This document shows, one piece after another, positions 1 to 7,543 of a DNA stretch of 64,000 nucleotides (positions are counted from its first letter, which is position 1; each line of letters begins with the position of its first letter). The position numbers and the translations under genes were made by a program. The DNA is from Pseudarthrobacter oxydans (GTDB lineage Bacteria; Actinomycetota; Actinomycetes; Actinomycetales; Micrococcaceae). The notes beneath the pieces are model-generated. The model made no database searches. It worked only from the letters and a program-made list of their open reading frames with translations, and was not told the origin of the DNA. The DNA lies in assembly GCF_034258515.1 (NCBI RefSeq), contig NZ_CP139438.1:2666001-2730000 (forward strand), written 5' to 3'.

Positions 1-55
1 GATAGCCGGCGGCGAGGTCCTCGCCGTGCCGGCCCAACAGGTCTTTCGATTTCAT
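1..55 (-). CDS. yraN: YraN/UPF0102 family endonuclease-like protein, N-terminal fragment
   Basis: Only the first 18 codons lie in the window; the gene runs off the left edge. The translation begins MKSKDLLGRHGEDLAAGY, which matches the start of the YraN (UPF0102) family, a restriction-endonuclease-fold protein whose N-terminal G-x-x-G-E-x-x-A motif is typical. A GGAGGT ribosome binding site stands a few bases before the ATG at 55. In actinobacteria yraN normally follows rnhB and DUF2469, as here, so the placement supports the call. Function in the cell is not established. Confidence 0.8.
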   Translation of the reverse strand, partial: MKSKDLLGRHGEDLAAGY

Positions 56-193
56 TTCTACCTCCGCAACCAGCCTGTGGTGGCTGGAGCACGGAGGACA
101 GGACGATGACCGCCTATGTGGATTAAATGCGGTCAGGTGCCCCTGTGCAGGAGGAGTCCGCTTTGCAGGGAGGGTCCGGCCGGCGGAACGGAG

Positions 194-520
194 CTAGTTG
201 CCCAGGTCGACGTCCTTGGGAAGGGAAAGTTCCTCGTTGCGGGGCAGCTCTTCGACGTTGACGTCCTTGAACGTGAGGACCCTGACGCTCTTGACGAACC
301 TGGCCGAGCGGTAGACGTCCCACACCCACGCGTCCTGCAGGGTGAGGTCGAAGTAGACTTCGCCGTCGGCGCTGCGCGCCTGCAGGTCGACATGGTTGGC
401 CAGGTAGAAGCGGCGTTCCGTTTCGACAACATAGCTGAACAATCCGACCACGTCCCGGTATTCACGGTAGAGCTGGAGCTCCATGTCGGTTTCGTAGTTT
501 TCAAGATCCTCAGCACTCAT
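194..520 (-). CDS. DUF2469 domain-containing protein
   Basis: A 108-aa acidic protein starting MSAEDLENYETDMELQLYRE, the hallmark N-terminus of the actinobacterial DUF2469 family, whose function is unknown. I use the internal ATG at 520 because family members start with this sequence; an ATG at 538 would add six residues. The region around D-V-V-G-L-F-S-Y-V-V-E-T-E-R-R-F-Y-L-A is the family core. It lies 50 nt downstream of rnhB and is followed after 138 nt by yraN, the standard order in this phylum. Confidence 0.9.
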   Translation of the reverse strand: MSAEDLENYETDMELQLYREYRDVVGLFSYVVETERRFYLANHVDLQARSADGEVYFDLTLQDAWVWDVYRSARFVKSVRVLTFKDVNVEELPRNEELSLPKDVDLGN

Positions 521-570
521 GCTTCCATCTTGCACCATCGGCGGGGCAGCCGCTGCCCGCGCCGGAGCAC

Positions 571-1371
571 TCAGGGGTCGACGGCGCTATCCTCGCCATC
601 CGGATCTTCACCGTCCGGATCCTGCCCGTCCGGCAGCCCGCCGTCGAGCAGGTCTCCGCCAAGCAGGCGCCAGCTGACCCGGTGGTAGGGCGTCGGCCCG
701 GCAGCGCGGAGGACGTCGCGGTGCAGGGCCGTGGCGTAGCCCTTGTTGATGTCCCAGCCAAAGTCGGGGAACTCGACGTGCAGTTCCCGCATCATCCGGT
801 CCCGTTCAACTTTGGCGATGACGCTTGCCGCAGCGACGCTCAAGCACTGCATGTCAGCTTTGATCTTGGTATGCACTGGTGCGTCACAGCTGGCCTCGAC
901 AACGGGTTCGTCGAACAATGACAGCTGCTCCGCGGGGGAAAGCCAGTTGTGGCTGCCGTCCAGGAGCACCGCCTCCGGACGGATGCCTGCCTCGAGGACC
1001 TCCCGCCAGGCCCGTGTTCCGGCGAGGCGCAGGGCGGCGATGATGCCGATGGAGTCAATTTCCTGGGCGGAGGCATGGCCCACTGCCGAAGCCACGCTCC
1101 AACGGCGCACCAGCGGTTCGAGCCGCTCCCGTTCGGCGGGGCTCAGGAGCTTGCTGTCCCGCACGCCGGCCAGCGGCTTCTGGCGTTCCAGGTCCACCAC
1201 GGCAATGCCCACGCTGACCGGGCCGGCAAGCGCGCCCCGCCCCACCTCGTCCACCCCTGCGAGGTACCGTATCCCCTGTGCCTTGAAGGTCCGCTCGTGC
1301 CTCAACGTAGGGGCCTTTGCGCGCGCGGGCGGCCTGGCGGGACCCGTCCCGGGCTTGATTGCCGTGGACAT
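571..1371 (-). CDS. rnhB: Ribonuclease HII
   Basis: RNase HII removes ribonucleotides from DNA and degrades RNA:DNA hybrids. The 266-aa product carries the Asp-Glu motif of the family ([14 protein letters not shown], about residues 40-53), the DSKLLS segment, LLDGSHNW with a further acidic residue and the C-terminal [13 protein letters not shown] and GYAT-x-x-H elements. It is longer than usual because of a roughly 30-aa basic and Ala/Pro-rich N-terminus and an acidic C-terminal tail made of D-G-x-D-P-like repeats (about the last 22 residues), encoded by a short imperfect DNA repeat at 575-640. The start lies two nt after the lepB stop, so the genes are probably translated together. Confidence 0.95.
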   Translation of the reverse strand: MSTAIKPGTGPARPPARAKAPTLRHERTFKAQGIRYLAGVDEVGRGALAGPVSVGIAVVDLERQKPLAGVRDSKLLSPAERERLEPLVRRWSVASAVGHASAQEIDSIGIIAALRLAGTRAWREVLEAGIRPEAVLLDGSHNWLSPAEQLSLFDEPVVEASCDAPVHTKIKADMQCLSVAAASVIAKVERDRMMRELHVEFPDFGWDINKGYATALHRDVLRAAGPTPYHRVSWRLLGGDLLDGGLPDGQDPDGEDPDGEDSAVDP

Positions 1372-1373
1372 GG

Positions 1374-2201
1374 TCAGGGCGCCGCCGGCACGTTCCGGAA
1401 CACGTCCGGGTAATTGCCAAGGGTGGTGATGCGGTTCAGCGGCCAGGCAATGACCGCCGCCTTCCCTTCGAGGTCGTCGAGGTCGATGAACCCGCCGTCG
1501 GAATCCATGTGGGCACGGGAGTCGGCGGAGTGGTTCCGGTTATCGCCCATCACCCACACCTTCCCTTCAGGGACAACTACATCGAAGGTGCGGATCTGCG
1601 GAACCTCGGCGGGGTTGACGTAGCTTTCGTTGATTGCCGTCCCGTTAATGGTCAGTTTACCGCCGGCATCGCAGCAGACCACATGGTCCCCCGGCAGTCC
1701 GATGACCCTTTTGACCAGGTGCTGTTCAGAGTTGTCCGGCAGCAGGCCGACGAAGGTCAGGCCGTCCTGGATCCAGGTGAAGGGCCCCTGCTCCTTTTCC
1801 GGCGCGGCAGGCAGCCAGCCCTTGGTGTCCCGGAAAACCACCACGTCGCCGCGGCTAAGCGAGAAGGGTTCAGGCACCAGGAGGTTGACGAAAATCCGGT
1901 CGTCGACGTCCAGCGTATTGACCATGGACTCGGACGGGATAAAGAACGCCCGGAACAGGAACGTCTTGATGAGGAAGGACAGCACGACGGCGATCACCAC
2001 CACAGTGGCGATTTCCTTCAGCCAGGCAAGGACCGGGCTGCCAGCGGATTTCCCGGCTGCCTTGGCGGCAGAGCGGCTGTCCGCGGCCGCGGGGGCAGGC
2101 GCCTCGGGATCCCGGGCTGCCGTCACCGGAACCGCATCGGCGGGTGTGCCCGAAGCCCCGTCCTGACGTGGTTCAGGAATCCGCGCGTGGTTCTCGGGCA
2201 T
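1374..2201 (-). CDS. lepB: Signal peptidase I (first of two, downstream copy)
   Basis: Type I signal peptidase that cleaves signal peptides on the outer face of the membrane. The 275-aa protein has a long Ala/Pro-rich cytoplasmic N-terminus (about 50 residues), one transmembrane helix ([20 protein letters not shown]), the serine motif [11 protein letters not shown] and the catalytic lysine motif [10 protein letters not shown], then box [17 protein letters not shown] at 2201 follows directly on the TAG of the upstream signal peptidase gene, so the two are translationally coupled paralogues. They share motifs but differ widely elsewhere, so this is not a recent duplication. Confidence 0.95.
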   Translation of the reverse strand: MPENHARIPEPRQDGASGTPADAVPVTAARDPEAPAPAAADSRSAAKAAGKSAGSPVLAWLKEIATVVVIAVVLSFLIKTFLFRAFFIPSESMVNTLDVDDRIFVNLLVPEPFSLSRGDVVVFRDTKGWLPAAPEKEQGPFTWIQDGLTFVGLLPDNSEQHLVKRVIGLPGDHVVCCDAGGKLTINGTAINESYVNPAEVPQIRTFDVVVPEGKVWVMGDNRNHSADSRAHMDSDGGFIDLDDLEGKAAVIAWPLNRITTLGNYPDVFRNVPAAP

Positions 2202-2879
2202 CTACTGTCCGTTCTCTGTTGTTGGTCCTGCCGCAGGCGGACGTGGTACTGAAGCAAATCTATCAAGGGGCCAGATGATCTGGACCGGCCTGCCGATAAC
2301 CCTGTCCAGCGGGACCATGCCGCCGCCGGGGGCACCGAGCAGGCTTCTGGAATCGGCGGACAGCGACCGGTGGTCACCCATCAGCCAGAGGCGCCCCTCC
2401 GGGACCACGACGCTGAACTTCTGGGTGCTGGGGGCGTCACCGCTGAAAATGTACGGCTCCTCCAAGGGCTCGCCGTTCACCGTCACGTTGCCGCCGGCGT
2501 CGCAGCAGGCTACCGAATCGCCCGGCATGCCGATGACCCTTTTGACGTAGGTTGTGTCGCTGCCGGTAAGGCCGGCCCATTGGGTAATGGCGGCCGCCGC
2601 ATCCATGAAGGGGCCGTTGCCGCTCTTGAGCGGGGCGAAGGTACCCCGGCCGTCAAAGACGACGATATCCCCGTGCCGGACCGGTTCGTCCCGGAAGTCG
2701 GTCCGGGAAACCAGGATACGGTCCCCGCCTTCCAGCCCGGGCTCCATGGAGGCAGACGGGATGAAATAAATATCGAGCCACAATGAGCGGACCAGTCCGC
2801 TGACGGCAACGGCCAGGAAGACGGCGAGGAACGCAAAACGCCAGCCCGTTTTTCGGGGCTGGCGTTTTGTCTGGTCCAT
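2202..2879 (-). CDS. lepB: Signal peptidase I (second copy, upstream of the first)
   Basis: A 225-aa type I signal peptidase with an N-terminal membrane helix (FAFLAVFLAVAVSGLVRSLW), the nucleophile motif FIPSASMEPGL, the general-base lysine in YVKRVIGMPGD and the GDHRSLSADSR motif. I start it at the ATG at 2879 (MDQTKRQPRKTGW) because the upstream open reading frame runs into rplS antisense-frame sequence without homology. Codons 5-15 contain a perfect 13-bp inverted repeat (2835-2868), so the beginning of the coding region doubles as a terminator-like hairpin after rplS. The stop abuts the ATG of the next lepB. Confidence 0.93.
   Translation of the reverse strand: MDQTKRQPRKTGWRFAFLAVFLAVAVSGLVRSLWLDIYFIPSASMEPGLEGGDRILVSRTDFRDEPVRHGDIVVFDGRGTFAPLKSGNGPFMDAAAAITQWAGLTGSDTTYVKRVIGMPGDSVACCDAGGNVTVNGEPLEEPYIFSGDAPSTQKFSVVVPEGRLWLMGDHRSLSADSRSLLGAPGGGMVPLDRVIGRPVQIIWPLDRFASVPRPPAAGPTTENGQ
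2835..2868 (-). terminator. Terminator- or attenuator-like hairpin inside the start of lepB (2202-2879)
   Basis: A perfect 13-bp inverted repeat (arms 2835-2847 and 2856-2868, 8-nt loop, four U after the second arm on the minus strand) lies about 97 nt after the rplS stop but within codons 5-15 of the downstream signal peptidase gene. It has the form of an intrinsic terminator for rplS and at the same time encodes K-R-Q-P-R-K-T-G-W-R-F. The structure is directly visible; its role in termination or in translation control is inference. Confidence 0.55.
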
Positions 2880-2964
2880 GGTCCGTATCCTGGGCGCTGG
2901 TGCTGGATGGCTCCGGCGCTGGCCGGATACGGCTGCGGCCCAGCCTCTGTAGGTCCGAAGGGAC

Positions 2965-3324
2965 TTACTTGGCGGTGCTGAAGTCGCGCTTTTCCTTGAT
3001 CTTCGCAGCCTTACCGCGCAGTGCACGCATGTAGTAAAGCTTCGCGCGGCGGACGTCACCCTTGGTAACGACCTCGATCTTTTCGATGATCGGGGAGTGA
3101 ACCGGGAAGGTACGCTCCACGCCGACACCGAAGGACACCTTGCGGACGGTGAAGGTTTCGCGGACGCCTTCGCCCTGGCGGCCCAGGACGAAGCCCTGGA
3201 ATACCTGGACACGGGTGTTCTTGCCTTCGATGATGTTCACGTGAACCTTGAGGGTGTCACCGGCGCGGAACGCGGGAACATCGGTACGCAGCGAGGCTGC
3301 ATCGACGGAATCGAGAATATGCAT
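2965..3324 (-). CDS. rplS: 50S ribosomal protein L19
   Basis: Large-subunit protein at the 30S-50S interface. The 119-aa product [20 protein letters not shown]... shows the L19 signature ([72 protein letters not shown]). The start at 3324 has an AGGAG 9-10 nt upstream; an earlier in-frame ATG at 3360 would add 12 unconserved residues. It follows trmD after a 270-nt gap that contains a promoter candidate. Confidence 0.97.
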   Translation of the reverse strand: MHILDSVDAASLRTDVPAFRAGDTLKVHVNIIEGKNTRVQVFQGFVLGRQGEGVRETFTVRKVSFGVGVERTFPVHSPIIEKIEVVTKGDVRRAKLYYMRALRGKAAKIKEKRDFSTAK

Positions 3325-3521
3325 AATGTGCACTCCTGGTGAACGCCACAGGTCATTCACTTTGGGTCACGGCAGGCAAGCCCGGACGCTGGTGGCGTAC
3401 CCGGAGATTGCTGCCGAAAGTTAAGTGGTCCGGCCGCTTCACTGGTTGACGGGGCCGGTTGTCTTGGCTGTTGGTTGCGCTCCCCCTGTGGCAGGTGCGG
3501 ACCCAGCAGACACAAGGACTA

Positions 3522-3551
3522 ATTTTGCCACATTGCGGAGGCTACAGCCAA
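3522..3551 (-). promoter_or_regulatory. Candidate promoter of rplS
   Basis: On the minus strand TTGGCT (-35) and CAAAAT (-10) are separated by 18 nt, with a TG one base before the -10 (extended -10). The next 200 nt form an untranslated leader in which I see no protein gene. The same TGG-CA-x-AAT pattern occurs upstream of rpsP. The 270-nt gap 3325-3594 otherwise holds no gene. Position and motif are seen; promoter activity is inferred. Confidence 0.45.
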
Positions 3552-3594
3552 TCCCCGCGGCCGCCGCCGAAAAATGGCTGCCCCGCCGCCCGCC

Positions 3595-4419
3595 CTAGGA
3601 CCTGGATGAGTCCGCCTGGGCGCCTTCAGCACCGGGGCGGCGGCGCAGGCGCCCGTCGACGACGTCGTACCCCAGCTCCTGCAGTTCGGCGCGGTCCGCG
3701 CGCGGCAGCTTTCCGGCGTCGAACGTTTCGAGGAGGTCCGGCCGGCGCTCCGCCGTCCGGCGGAACTGTTCGTGCCGGCGCCACTGCGCGATCTTGCCGT
3801 GGTTGCCGCTCAACAGGACGGCCGGCACTTCACGGTCACGCCACACGGACGGTTTCGTATAGACGGGATACTCCAGGAGCCCGTCGGAGTGGGATTCCTC
3901 CACAAGGGACTCGGGATTGCCCACCACGCCCGGCAGGAGGCGGCCGATGGCCTCCACCATGGCCAGGACTGCCACCTCGCCGCCGTTCAGGACGTAGTCC
4001 CCCAGGCTGACGGGACGGACGTCGAAATGCTCCCTGGACCACTCGATGACGCGTTCGTCAATGCCCTCGTAGCGTCCGCAGGCGAACGCCAGGTGCTCCT
4101 GTTCCGCCAGTTCATAGGCCAGCGCCTGGGTGAAGCGCTCCCCGGCGGGCGAGGGAACTATCAATACCGGCCGGGCCGCCCCTTCCGGGCGGTCTTCGGC
4201 AATCGAGGCCAGGGCCTGCGCCCACGGTTCGGGCTTCATGACCATGCCGGCGCCACCGCCGTAGGGGGTGTCATCCACCGTCCGGTGCCGGTCCGTGGTG
4301 AAGGAGCGGAGATCGTGGACACGCAGGTCCAGGATCCCGTCCTGCCTGGCTTTGCCGATCAGCGACAGTTCCAGCGGTGCCAGGTACTCCGGGAAGATGC
4401 TGACGACGTCGATCCGCAT
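3595..4419 (-). CDS. trmD: tRNA (guanine37-N1)-methyltransferase
   Basis: TrmD methylates G37 of tRNAs reading CNN and preventing +1 frameshifts. The 274-aa protein begins [19 protein letters not shown] and contains [25 protein letters not shown] and the SPOUT knot [16 protein letters not shown] that binds S-adenosylmethionine. Length and motifs are typical. The ATG follows immediately on the rimM stop codon, so rimM-trmD is a translationally coupled pair, as in most bacteria. Confidence 0.97.
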   Translation of the reverse strand: MRIDVVSIFPEYLAPLELSLIGKARQDGILDLRVHDLRSFTTDRHRTVDDTPYGGGAGMVMKPEPWAQALASIAEDRPEGAARPVLIVPSPAGERFTQALAYELAEQEHLAFACGRYEGIDERVIEWSREHFDVRPVSLGDYVLNGGEVAVLAMVEAIGRLLPGVVGNPESLVEESHSDGLLEYPVYTKPSVWRDREVPAVLLSGNHGKIAQWRRHEQFRRTAERRPDLLETFDAGKLPRADRAELQELGYDVVDGRLRRRPGAEGAQADSSRS

Positions 4420-4968
4420 CTACGCTTTGCCTTCCGGCTCCGAAGGGGCTGCGTCGGCCTCCGCGTTCAGCTCGAAAAGACCCTCCGGCGGCGTCAGGAG
4501 GATGTAGCCCTCCTCGATATTGACTTCCGGAACAATCTGTTCGACGAACGGAACCAGGATCTCGCCGCCTTCCGGAGTGGTGACCATCAGCAGGTCCTGC
4601 GCGGTACCGGTGTTGAGGGCGGCAACCTTGCCCACAACGGTTGAGCCCACCCGGGCCTCCAGGCCGACGAGCTCGTGCTCGTACCAGCCCTCGTCGTCGT
4701 CCTCCTCCAGTTCCTCGGTTTCGATGAAGAGCTTGGCACCGCGGAGGGTTTCCGCTTCATTGCGGGTTTCGATCCCGTCGAAGCCCAGCAGCAGGATGTC
4801 CTTGTTCCAGCGGGCACTGTTCACGGTGAGCGGGCCCACGGCCGCCGGTTCAACCGTGAACTCGGCGCCCGGGACAAACCGGTCCCCAGGGGCATCGGTC
4901 AGGACCTGGACCGTTACTTCCCCGCGGATGCCATGGGGTTTGCCGATTCGTGCCACCTGAAGCTGCAT
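4420..4968 (-). CDS. rimM: 16S rRNA processing protein RimM
   Basis: RimM assists maturation of the 30S head domain. The 182-aa product starts MQLQVARIGKPHGIRGEVTV, which is the conserved N-terminal barrel, and has the PRC-barrel part (WYEHELVGLEARV, ILVPFVEQIVPEVNIEEGYI). A GAGGA site precedes the ATG at 4968; the longer open frame to 5019 is not conserved. A strong hairpin (5019-5055) separates it from khpA, so rimM-trmD may start from their own promoter. Confidence 0.96.
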   Translation of the reverse strand: MQLQVARIGKPHGIRGEVTVQVLTDAPGDRFVPGAEFTVEPAAVGPLTVNSARWNKDILLLGFDGIETRNEAETLRGAKLFIETEELEEDDDEGWYEHELVGLEARVGSTVVGKVAALNTGTAQDLLMVTTPEGGEILVPFVEQIVPEVNIEEGYILLTPPEGLFELNAEADAAPSEPEGKA

Positions 4969-5018
4969 GTGTTCCTCTGTTCGGGTTGTGGTTAATCCAC
5001 GGTGTTCTGGTGAAAGCA

Positions 5019-5055
5019 CTCCGGCCCCTCCACCGCGTTGGTGGAGGGGCCGGAG
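5019..5055 (-). terminator. Perfect 16-bp hairpin between khpA and rimM
   Basis: Arms 5019-5034 and 5040-5055 are exactly complementary (CTCCGGCCCCTCCACC and its complement) around a 5-nt loop. It lies 23 nt after the khpA stop. No long U-tract follows on either strand, as often in high-GC actinobacteria. Most likely it ends or stabilises the rpsP-khpA transcript. Confidence 0.6.
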
Positions 5056-5078
5056 CTAAAACTGATATTGCCGAGCGC

Positions 5079-5321
5079 TCAGCGGCGGCGGTCGGTGTCG
5101 ACGACGTCGACCCGCACCGGCTCCCCGCCGGCCAGGGCTGCCACCACGGTGCGCAGTGCACGCGCCGTGCGGCCCTGGCGGCCGATCACCCGTCCGAGGT
5201 CGTCCTGGTGAACACGCACTTCGAGGGTGTCCCCGCGGCGGTTGTTCTTGGAGCTGACCTTGACGTCATCCGGGGAATCAACGATTCCGCGGACCAGGTG
5301 TTCCAGCGCTTCTGCCAGCAA
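5079..5321 (-). CDS. khpA: KH-domain RNA-binding protein KhpA (YlqC family)
   Basis: Small single-KH-domain protein, an RNA-binding partner known in other Gram-positives to work with KhpB/Jag. The 80-aa product LLAEALEHLVRGIVDSPDDV... has the KH core with the GRVIGRQGRTA loop. I choose the TTG at 5321, one base after the rpsP stop, because family members start right before LAEALEHLV and a GAGG lies upstream; an ATG at 5375 would overlap rpsP by 53 nt. The tight spacing suggests translational coupling with rpsP. Confidence 0.85.
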   Translation of the reverse strand: MLAEALEHLVRGIVDSPDDVKVSSKNNRRGDTLEVRVHQDDLGRVIGRQGRTARALRTVVAALAGGEPVRVDVVDTDRRR

Positions 5322-5322
5322 T

Positions 5323-5745
5323 CTACTCAGCCTCGGTGGTCTCTGCTTCGGCCTCGGCGGGTGCTTCGGCTGCATCAGACTTGGATGCCTTCTTGGTGAT
5401 GGCTTCCGGGATGATCACGGAACCCTTTTCCGGGGCAACGAAGGCAGCCTTCTCAGACTTGGTCTTCAGGGTGCCTTCCTGGCCCGGCAGGCCCTTGAAC
5501 TTCTGCCAGTCACCGGTGATCTTGAGGATCGCGGCGACCTGCTCGGACGGCTGGGCGCCGACGGACAGCCAGTACTGCGCACGCTCGGAGTTGACCTCGA
5601 TGAATGAGGGCTCTTCGGTGGGGTGGTACTTGCCGATTTCTTCGATGGCACGGCCGTCACGCTTGGTGCGTGAGTCCGCGACGACGATGCGGTAGTACGG
5701 TGCGCGCATCTTGCCAAAGCGCTTAAGGCGAATCTTTACGGCCAC
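5323..5745 (-). CDS. rpsP: 30S ribosomal protein S16
   Basis: Ribosomal protein S16 (140 aa). The GTG start at 5745 gives [20 protein letters not shown], the canonical N-terminus, and CAGGAG sits about 13 nt upstream. The conserved [21 protein letters not shown] and [15 protein letters not shown] blocks are present. The last 50 residues are an Ala/Glu-rich extension typical of actinobacterial S16. It is the first gene of the rpsP-khpA transcript; the next gene in the line is khpA one base away. Confidence 0.96.
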   Translation of the reverse strand: MAVKIRLKRFGKMRAPYYRIVVADSRTKRDGRAIEEIGKYHPTEEPSFIEVNSERAQYWLSVGAQPSEQVAAILKITGDWQKFKGLPGQEGTLKTKSEKAAFVAPEKGSVIIPEAITKKASKSDAAEAPAEAEAETTEAE

Positions 5746-5878
5746 TGTTGTGGTCACTCCTGTTTCAGAAAAGGGGGTGAACCCGGCTTTCTGCACCCGT
5801 GGGGCGGGCCATACTTGCGGGCTCGAAGGACAGGATCCTGACGCGGAGAGAGGGGCCACGCAGATCGAGTACCTGTTT

Positions 5879-5887
5879 ATTGTGCCA
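5879..5887 (-). promoter_or_regulatory. Candidate extended -10 element upstream of rpsP
   Basis: TGGCACAAT on the minus strand (-10 CACAAT with TGn before it) lies 134 nt before the rpsP GTG and resembles the element upstream of rplS. No good -35 is visible. The 217-nt gap 5746-5962 holds no other feature I can support. Confidence 0.3.
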
Positions 5888-5962
5888 GATCAGCGTTCGG
5901 ATTTCGACTTGACACGTCCTGGCGCGGCCCCGCCCCGCCCGGACAGACGGGGCAGGAACGGC

Positions 5963-6403
5963 TCAGGCGGACCAGACGTAGAGGCCGGCGCGCTCCGAGT
6001 CGGCGATTCCGCTGGCCATTTCAGCGAGCTGCCGCACGTAGGTGCGCGCCTGGGCGGCATCGAAGGGCATGTCATCCTGCGCCGCCCACTGCTCAGCGAC
6101 GTCGTCGAGGACGTCGCCCTCCCCTTCGGTTTCATACGAGAGCAGGTCGGCCAGGGCACGCACCATCGCGGGCGGAACCGCAAGGAGCGAATCGCTCGCC
6201 ACGTCCACCATGGTCAACTCATAGTCTGCCCCGCCGGCATGGACGGCGGTGCCGGCCAGGTCGCCCAGCTGTTCGACTTCAAAGTCGCTGATTCCCGGGA
6301 TCCGGACCGCGTCGCCGGCAGGGGCACTCCCGCCCTTGTCCAGGATGCCGCCGCGCTTCAGTGCGGCGTCGTGGGTGGCAACAAAGATTTCGGTGAAGCC
6401 CAT
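5963..6403 (-). CDS. Conserved hypothetical protein (146 aa)
   Basis: I do not recognise this family. The protein starts MGFTEIFVATHDAALKRGGI and is acidic and soluble, with no signal peptide or membrane segment. GAGGG lies 8 nt before the ATG at 6403; an alternative ATG at 6418 would add five residues. Codon use is like its neighbours, and the sequence is a plausible fold (alternating hydrophobic pattern, DDVAEQWAAQDDMPFDAAQART), so it is probably a real gene. It stands alone between rpsP and the VOC gene. A distant relation to the DUF1877/YfbM-type proteins is possible but not supported by a clear motif. Confidence 0.65.
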   Translation of the reverse strand: MGFTEIFVATHDAALKRGGILDKGGSAPAGDAVRIPGISDFEVEQLGDLAGTAVHAGGADYELTMVDVASDSLLAVPPAMVRALADLLSYETEGEGDVLDDVAEQWAAQDDMPFDAAQARTYVRQLAEMASGIADSERAGLYVWSA

Positions 6404-6568
6404 GGGAAGTGCCCTCATTCCGTTGACGGTGCGGCCCGCCGGGATGCAGCGCGCGCTGCCCGGCAGTTCGGTTTCAGCCTAGTACAGGGACCGCCGGAGT
6501 TTTCCGGCAACGCCGGTCGGCGGCCCAACCCCCGCAGGGTTCTCAACCTTTGTCCGGGAGTGCGCCGG

Positions 6569-7444
6569 TCAGCGGACTGCCACCCGGATCCTGTTGCGCC
6601 ACGGATCCTCGAACCGGAGTTCGGCTCCGGTGTGGTGGGCGGCAACACCGGCAACCTTGAGGCGGTCGGCGAGGGCGCCGACGTCGTCCCCCGACGGCAC
6701 TTCGATGAGGACCTCACCCAGGCCGAGGGTGTCCTTGCGCGGCCCCGCGCCGCGGCTGTTCCATACGTTCATTGCCATGTGGTGGTGGTAGCGGCCCGCC
6801 GAGACGAACAGGGCCTGGCCGTGCCAGCCTGCGGTCTTTTCGAAGCCGAGGGTCCCCACGTAGAAGTCGCGGGCGGTCTGGACGTCGCCCACCTGGAGGT
6901 GCACATGGCCCACGCCCGCAACGGTTCCCCGCTGGCGTTCCAGGGACTCCTCAGTGAGGTGCTGCTCCAAATAGCGCTGCGGCGGAAGGGCCAGGCTGTC
7001 CATCACCACGTCAGTGCCGTTCCAGGACCAACTGCTGCGCGGCCGGTCCCAGTAGAGTTCGATCCCGTTGCCTTCGGGGTCGGTGAAGTAGAAGGCCTCG
7101 CTGACAAGGTGGTCTGCGCTGCCGGTGAAGGAACGGGGTTCAAACTGCGCGGCCGTGGCGATGGTCGCGGCCAGGTCTGCCTGGTTCTCGAACAGCAGCG
7201 CGGTGTGGAAGAGGCCGGCCTCTCCCCGGCCCGGAAGCGTCAGGCCCGGAGCGGGAGCCAGGTGCACCAGCGGTTTCTGCAGCCGGCCGAGGTAGAGCCC
7301 GCCGTCCTGCTCCGCGACGACCTCCAGGCCGAGGGCCCGCTGGTAGTAATCGGTCATGACCTTCATGTCGCCCACCTTGAGCATCACGGTGCCCATGGCG
7401 AGGTCGGCAGGAAGGAGATCCTGGCGGGCGGCTGCGTCGGTCAT
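6569..7444 (-). CDS. Two-domain VOC-family protein (CatE-like dioxygenase / glyoxalase superfamily)
   Basis: The 291-aa product has two vicinal-oxygen-chelate modules, about residues 15-135 (MGTVMLKVGDMKVMTDYYQRALGL... YFTDPEGNGIELYWDRP) and 170-290 (VGHVHLQVGDVQTARDFYVGTLGF ... ELRFEDPWRN). The second module retains likely metal ligands: His in VGHVHL, the HHH cluster in GRYHHHMAMN, and Glu in LRFEDPW. This architecture matches the catechol-2,3-dioxygenase-like CatE/YfiE group acting on aromatic or quinone compounds; substrate is unknown. Its promoter contains a palindrome suited to a MarR-type repressor. Confidence 0.85.
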   Translation of the reverse strand: MTDAAARQDLLPADLAMGTVMLKVGDMKVMTDYYQRALGLEVVAEQDGGLYLGRLQKPLVHLAPAPGLTLPGRGEAGLFHTALLFENQADLAATIATAAQFEPRSFTGSADHLVSEAFYFTDPEGNGIELYWDRPRSSWSWNGTDVVMDSLALPPQRYLEQHLTEESLERQRGTVAGVGHVHLQVGDVQTARDFYVGTLGFEKTAGWHGQALFVSAGRYHHHMAMNVWNSRGAGPRKDTLGLGEVLIEVPSGDDVGALADRLKVAGVAAHHTGAELRFEDPWRNRIRVAVR

Positions 7445-7496
7445 TTGAAGGCTCCTTGTATTGGAGGCCGTCCCGTCGGCGGCCTGTCACATATTA

Positions 7497-7525
7497 AAAT
7501 TACTTGAAGCTTCAATTTATTCCAA
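7497..7525 (-). promoter_or_regulatory. Promoter of the VOC gene with an embedded 12-bp palindrome
   Basis: On the minus strand TTGGAA (-35, 7520-7525) and TAATTT (-10, 7497-7502) are 17 nt apart. The spacer contains the perfect palindrome TTGAAGCTTCAA (7504-7515). A bound dimeric repressor would block RNA polymerase. This is the usual layout for MarR-family control of quinone/aromatic-responsive dioxygenases; no regulator gene lies next to it. Confidence 0.6.
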
Positions 7526-7543
7526 GTGGCGGCCTCAAATAAC

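Noticed and set aside
2880..3212. Longer N-terminus of the second lepB starting at 3212
   Set aside because: The extra 111 residues overlap rplS out of frame and lack similarity; the membrane helix directly follows the ATG at 2879.
5711..7507. 598-aa plus-strand open frame over rpsP upstream region and the VOC gene
   Set aside because: It crosses several clear minus-strand genes and their promoters and has no similarity to a known family.
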